A stretch of 64,000 nt of DNA from Xanthostigma xanthostigma (Eukaryota > Arthropoda > Insecta > Raphidioptera > Raphidiidae): contig OY754476.1 of NCBI GenBank assembly GCA_963575645.1, positions 8,184,001 through 8,248,000 on the forward strand, in the 5' to 3' direction. Under the pieces are notes generated by a model. That model made no database searches. It had not been told where the DNA came from and saw nothing but the letters and a program-made list of their open reading frames with translations. The stretch's first letter is position 1. Each line of letters opens with the position of its first letter. The position numbers were made by a program, and so were the translations under genes. Shown here in pieces: positions 60,720 to 64,000 of this stretch.

Positions 60720-61246
60720 TAGTGATGTGCCGGATATCCGCGGTTATCCGAGGGAGAAGAAAGATCCGTATCCGTATCCATTAGTTTTTGGCGAATCTTT
60801 TACGGATCTTTTACCTTATTAATTTTCAATTCATAGATTAAATTTTATATATATATAGGTGATTAGGTAATAATGAAAAACTGTTGAATTCCATTCAGAT
60901 TATTTTTTATTTTTTAAATTCGTATTTGGAATCTTTATATTGCAAACATTTATCGTAGTGAGTACCATACCAATAGTACATAACTCAAAGGTACTAAAAA
61001 ACTATCTTTATAATGAAATATTGCACATCGATCTTTGGAAAGAGACAATCTGTTACTCTCATAAAGAGGTCAATAACTTTTTCCCATAACAAATAATCTC
61101 TTTCCAAAGGTCGATGTGCAATATTTACCGTTGCGTACTCTAAGAAAGTTAAGATCCGTATCCGTATCCGCGGATCTTGAAACCAAATATCCGTATTCAG
61201 ATCCGTATCCGCGTATATACATTTTTAACGATCCGGCACATCACTA
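60720..61246. mobile_element. hAT-type element with internal palindrome
   Basis: Inverted ends TAGTGATGTGCCGGAT and ATCCGGCACATCACTA, with a perfect 8-bp duplication ctatctat (60712-60719, 61247-61254). Subterminal gatccgtatccgtatcc repeats occur on both sides. The centre (about 61017-61125) contains inverted arms ttgcacatcgatctttggaa and complement. No coding capacity. Confidence 0.85.
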
Positions 61247-61796
61247 CTATCTATATATTGTTTAATTACGAATTACTCTAATTTCTTGAGTTTGATTTAA
61301 GCTTCGTTCAAAATTAAGTTAAAGAGTGTTGTAAATGTGTTAAGAACAGTTTTTTTTAAAGTAATACTCCTTTAGGCGCGTTTTGTGATTTTCCCAGTTA
61401 ATATAGTTTTATGCGGAAGGTTCCGAGCCTAATGGCCAGTCCCTTCGTGCTGGTGCTAACGCCGCGCCGGTGGTAGGTGATCTTATCAGCCATTGGTAAC
61501 CCTGTAAAAAGCAACTACAGTACGGTTCGATTATTCTAGGTAAGCGGCACAGTTTTTATGCGTGGAACGGGTATACTTTACACTGGTTCATTGCTTCGCC
61601 GATCTATTAGAGTTAGACGAACCGTACTGAAATACTGCTATTTCAAAGTCGTAGTTTAGGATACCGTGTCCACTAGTCATAAGGAAAACACTAAACAATA
61701 CATACATATTATACACAGCAGGTATACGCATTCACACTAAACATTAATATACATGTGCTGTATGGAAATTTAAAGGACACATAGTTGATTAATTTC

Positions 61797-61880
61797 TAGC
61801 GCCCGACTGAAGCTTCGGCTTCGGCCACCTTCGGCGAGACATTCGGCTTCGGTCAAAACGGGCCGAAGCCGAAGGTACAA
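61797..61880 (+). mobile_element. Partial hAT-like terminus
   Basis: TAGCGCCCGACTGAAGC followed by cttcgg-rich sequence resembles the left end of 19952-20306. No partner end was found. Confidence 0.35.
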
Positions 61881-62521
61881 GCGCCGCAATTGAACGAACT
61901 GTCACGAATATATACGCCTCACGATTTTATTTTTGTCTGATCACCAGATTGGAGACCCATAATTATTTTCTAGTACACGTCGATTGTACAATAAAACCGT
62001 TTAACTTAAAACTGTTTTCGCCTATTTTTTAATAGTTCTACCAGCAAAAATTTGAGTAAGTAATTGAGTAACATCCTGTATAAAATACGTTCAGCGTACA
62101 AAATATTTTATTATGAGGGTTTTGCCTATAAATTACAATCAAATCTGCTCCAAATGTAATGGCATTATGTGTGGACTGACCCTTTCAAAGTTTTTAATTT
62201 TCATTAATAACTATGATAATATATACGCATGTTAACACCCATTTGTCGAGTTTAATAATTTATGGACATTTTCGTCGAATTAATAATTTTTCATTCAAGT
62301 TAAAGTACATGTTATGAAGTTTATAATAAATATACTTGACTGGTTTGGCGCAGCGAAATAATTAAGCCTTACAAATCATATTATATCACTTTACTATGTC
62401 TCTTATACATCGTTTAACCAAAAATGATTTTTTTGTGTATAACTATTTTTTCTCGTAATTATCATCTCACTATCTATGTTCTAAGTTTTAAAGCTCCAGA
62501 TCAATTGGAAGTACCCTAGAT

Positions 62522-62748
62522 CAGGGGTGTCAGACTGATTTTTCAAAAAGGCCATTTGTAAGATTTCGGTGTGTTTGCGGGCTAGACTCTAAATTAAAGA
62601 CTAAAACACACACTAAATTAAAATCTTTATTTATTTAGTTTAAATCAATTGTCATATAAAGGTAATAAAAAGGGTAAATTATCTTGAGCTTGAAGATCCA
62701 CACACCTAAGGTCTCTTGTTTTTGATAAGCTCATCTTTGACATCACTG
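62522..62748. mobile_element. hAT-type miniature element
   Basis: Ends CAGGGGTGTCAGAC and complement of TTTGACATCACTG, with a perfect 8-bp duplication ccctagat (62514-62521, 62749-62756). It is 227 bp long with an AT-rich core. Confidence 0.8.
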
Positions 62749-62892
62749 CCCTAGATTTATGATAATCTATATCGGCCTGTCAGTCAGTGAATGCCCAAAA
62801 TCGTGATTCCTGGACACTTAGACGTATGAAATTCGGAATGGATCTTCTTTATGGTAACCTTAGCCCCCATGGAAAAACTCATTTCTATAACG

Positions 62893-63219
62893 TATAGTAC
62901 GCGCCACGAATCTAAAAGGCTCGGAAGTTAGATGTGAATGCAGGCTTGCGATTGTACAGTCTGTTGAAAAACTACAAACTCGCAACTCAACAAAACTAAC
63001 ATAGCAATAACAACTTGACAATAGCGTACTCGACTGTACTTTAAAGCAAGAAAGCGACAAGTGACAAAGCCAACGAGCGATCACGGCCAATCACTGACAA
63101 GCGCACGTTCCGTGCATGTTGCTGGGAGGTGGTGGGAGTATCAACGGCTCTAAAATATGCCTTTGCGACGCTGTTTGTGACTAACTTCCGAACCTTTTAG
63201 ATCCGTGGTGCGTACTATA
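62893..63219. mobile_element. TA-type miniature element (GATCTAAAAGGTTCGG family), copy 2
   Basis: Inverted ends tatagtacgcgccacgaatc and complement. The body matches 41353-41676 in the opposite orientation. The 76-codon open frame inside is a repeat shadow. Confidence 0.75.
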
Positions 63220-64000
63220 ACTAGCCTCGGTGATAGAGTATAGTCGAAAACGGCTCGAATGGTTCGTGATTTGCGAGGGCTAAGCCGGCGCACTCAGTGC
63301 CCTATGTTAGACTAAAATTTTACATCGACACTTTCGGTCACTTGGCCAACTTATAGTATCACACAGGTATTTGTGATATTAAATATAATAGCTAGCTGAT
63401 AAAGCCCTCGTTACCTTTTCTGTGTACATTTTATAATATACAGTTATGTCACATGCTATACTGTAAATAATTCAGAATCTAAGGAGTGAGTCACAATAAG
63501 TTACAAAAGCGGCATAGTTTAATGTGTGCACGGAACAGGTATGTTTTACATTGTTTCATTGCTTCGCCGCTCCATTTAACAATCCGTACTATAATGATGA
63601 CTTATTCCTATTATTTTGGTACCTTAGAGCATAGTTTTTGACAGTGGGTATACTTACATCTAACCTAAAAATGTGTAGGCAAGCTATTTATCAGTTGATG
63701 AACGTACATCAGATGTAAACACTAAATCAGATAATTCTCATTTAGCATTTCAGTCATTTGTATTTATGGAAGTACTGCTAAAAGTTTTCAAGGGTACGCT
63801 CGACCATCTAAACAATTCTGAATGTAATGCAGCATTGCTCAATTTATTATTAGGTACTAAAGCTAAAATACATAATATATTATTCTTTATGTTGTTGCAC
63901 ATTTTTTATTTAGTTCGACATTAAGTCATGACTTTACACTATTTCTCCTTTACTTCTTTAATTTTTAAACGTATAATTAACGATTCTACCATTTGTTAAT
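63220..64000. other. Unannotated sequence at window end
   Basis: A diverged copy of ...aagcggca.agtttt...ttcattgcttcgccg... at about 63505-63595 matches 61540-61630. Nothing else was recognised. Confidence 0.4.

Noticed and set aside
1..64000. CRISPR array, bacterial operon or phage-like system
   Set aside because: No regularly spaced direct repeats with unique spacers and no dense coding. The exon-donor structure and transposon content are eukaryotic.

Overview
This is an AT-rich, gene-poor stretch of eukaryotic genome, almost certainly from an insect and most likely a moth or butterfly. The insect call rests on one recognisable coding exon, at 16900-17108. It reads as the N-terminal exon of an insect ephrin: a cytoplasmic leader, one hydrophobic segment, then the start of the receptor-binding domain (FYVHWNTTNS). 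The lepidopteran lean is softer. It rests on dispersed repeats whose ends (aagtgcgagt...actcgcgc, cggaaccctaaaa) I associate with Lepidoptera. No other host exon was recognised, so the 47 kb after the exon is best read as a very long first intron, and the 16.8 kb before it as 5' flank or an intron within the 5' UTR.

The rest is a layered deposit of mobile DNA, and most boundaries can be read from target-site logic. (1) Short Helitrons: at least 13 copies with 5' TC, a GC-rich 3' hairpin and 3' CTAG, nearly all set exactly between a host A and T, and several nested. (2) hAT-type miniature elements with 8-bp target duplications: eight recognised (19115, 19952, 33076, 35984, 42064, 60720 and 62522, plus 11106 with one mismatch), and two truncated hAT pieces that still encode the end of a transposase. 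(3) Elements flanked by TA, TAA/TTA or TTAA, matching Tc1/mariner/pogo, PIF/Harbinger-like and piggyBac-like habits. (4) Fold-back DNA, including a hairpin about 910 bp long at 36984-37896. (5) Penelope-like debris carrying a repeated CTGAAGA...GAAA motif that may be a hammerhead ribozyme remnant. (6) One solo LTR at 21618-22261 and one 81-bp minisatellite at 48061-48370.

Layout: 1-11 kb, nested Helitron, Penelope-like pieces and hairpins. 11-16.8 kb, hAT and pogo-like elements, a TTAA-flanked fold-back, then a CpG-richer patch that could be the ephrin promoter region. 16.8-17.1 kb, the ephrin exon. 17-31 kb, hAT elements, solo LTR, Helitrons and a dead mariner-like element. 31-42 kb, hAT elements, the giant hairpin, fold-backs and miniature elements. 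42-54 kb, Helitrons, dispersed repeats and the minisatellite. 54-64 kb, TAA-flanked, TTA-flanked, hAT and TA-flanked elements. I saw no ribosomal RNA, functional tRNA, CRISPR array or bacterial-type operon. Family names for mobile elements come from termini and target duplications read by eye, not from database matching.
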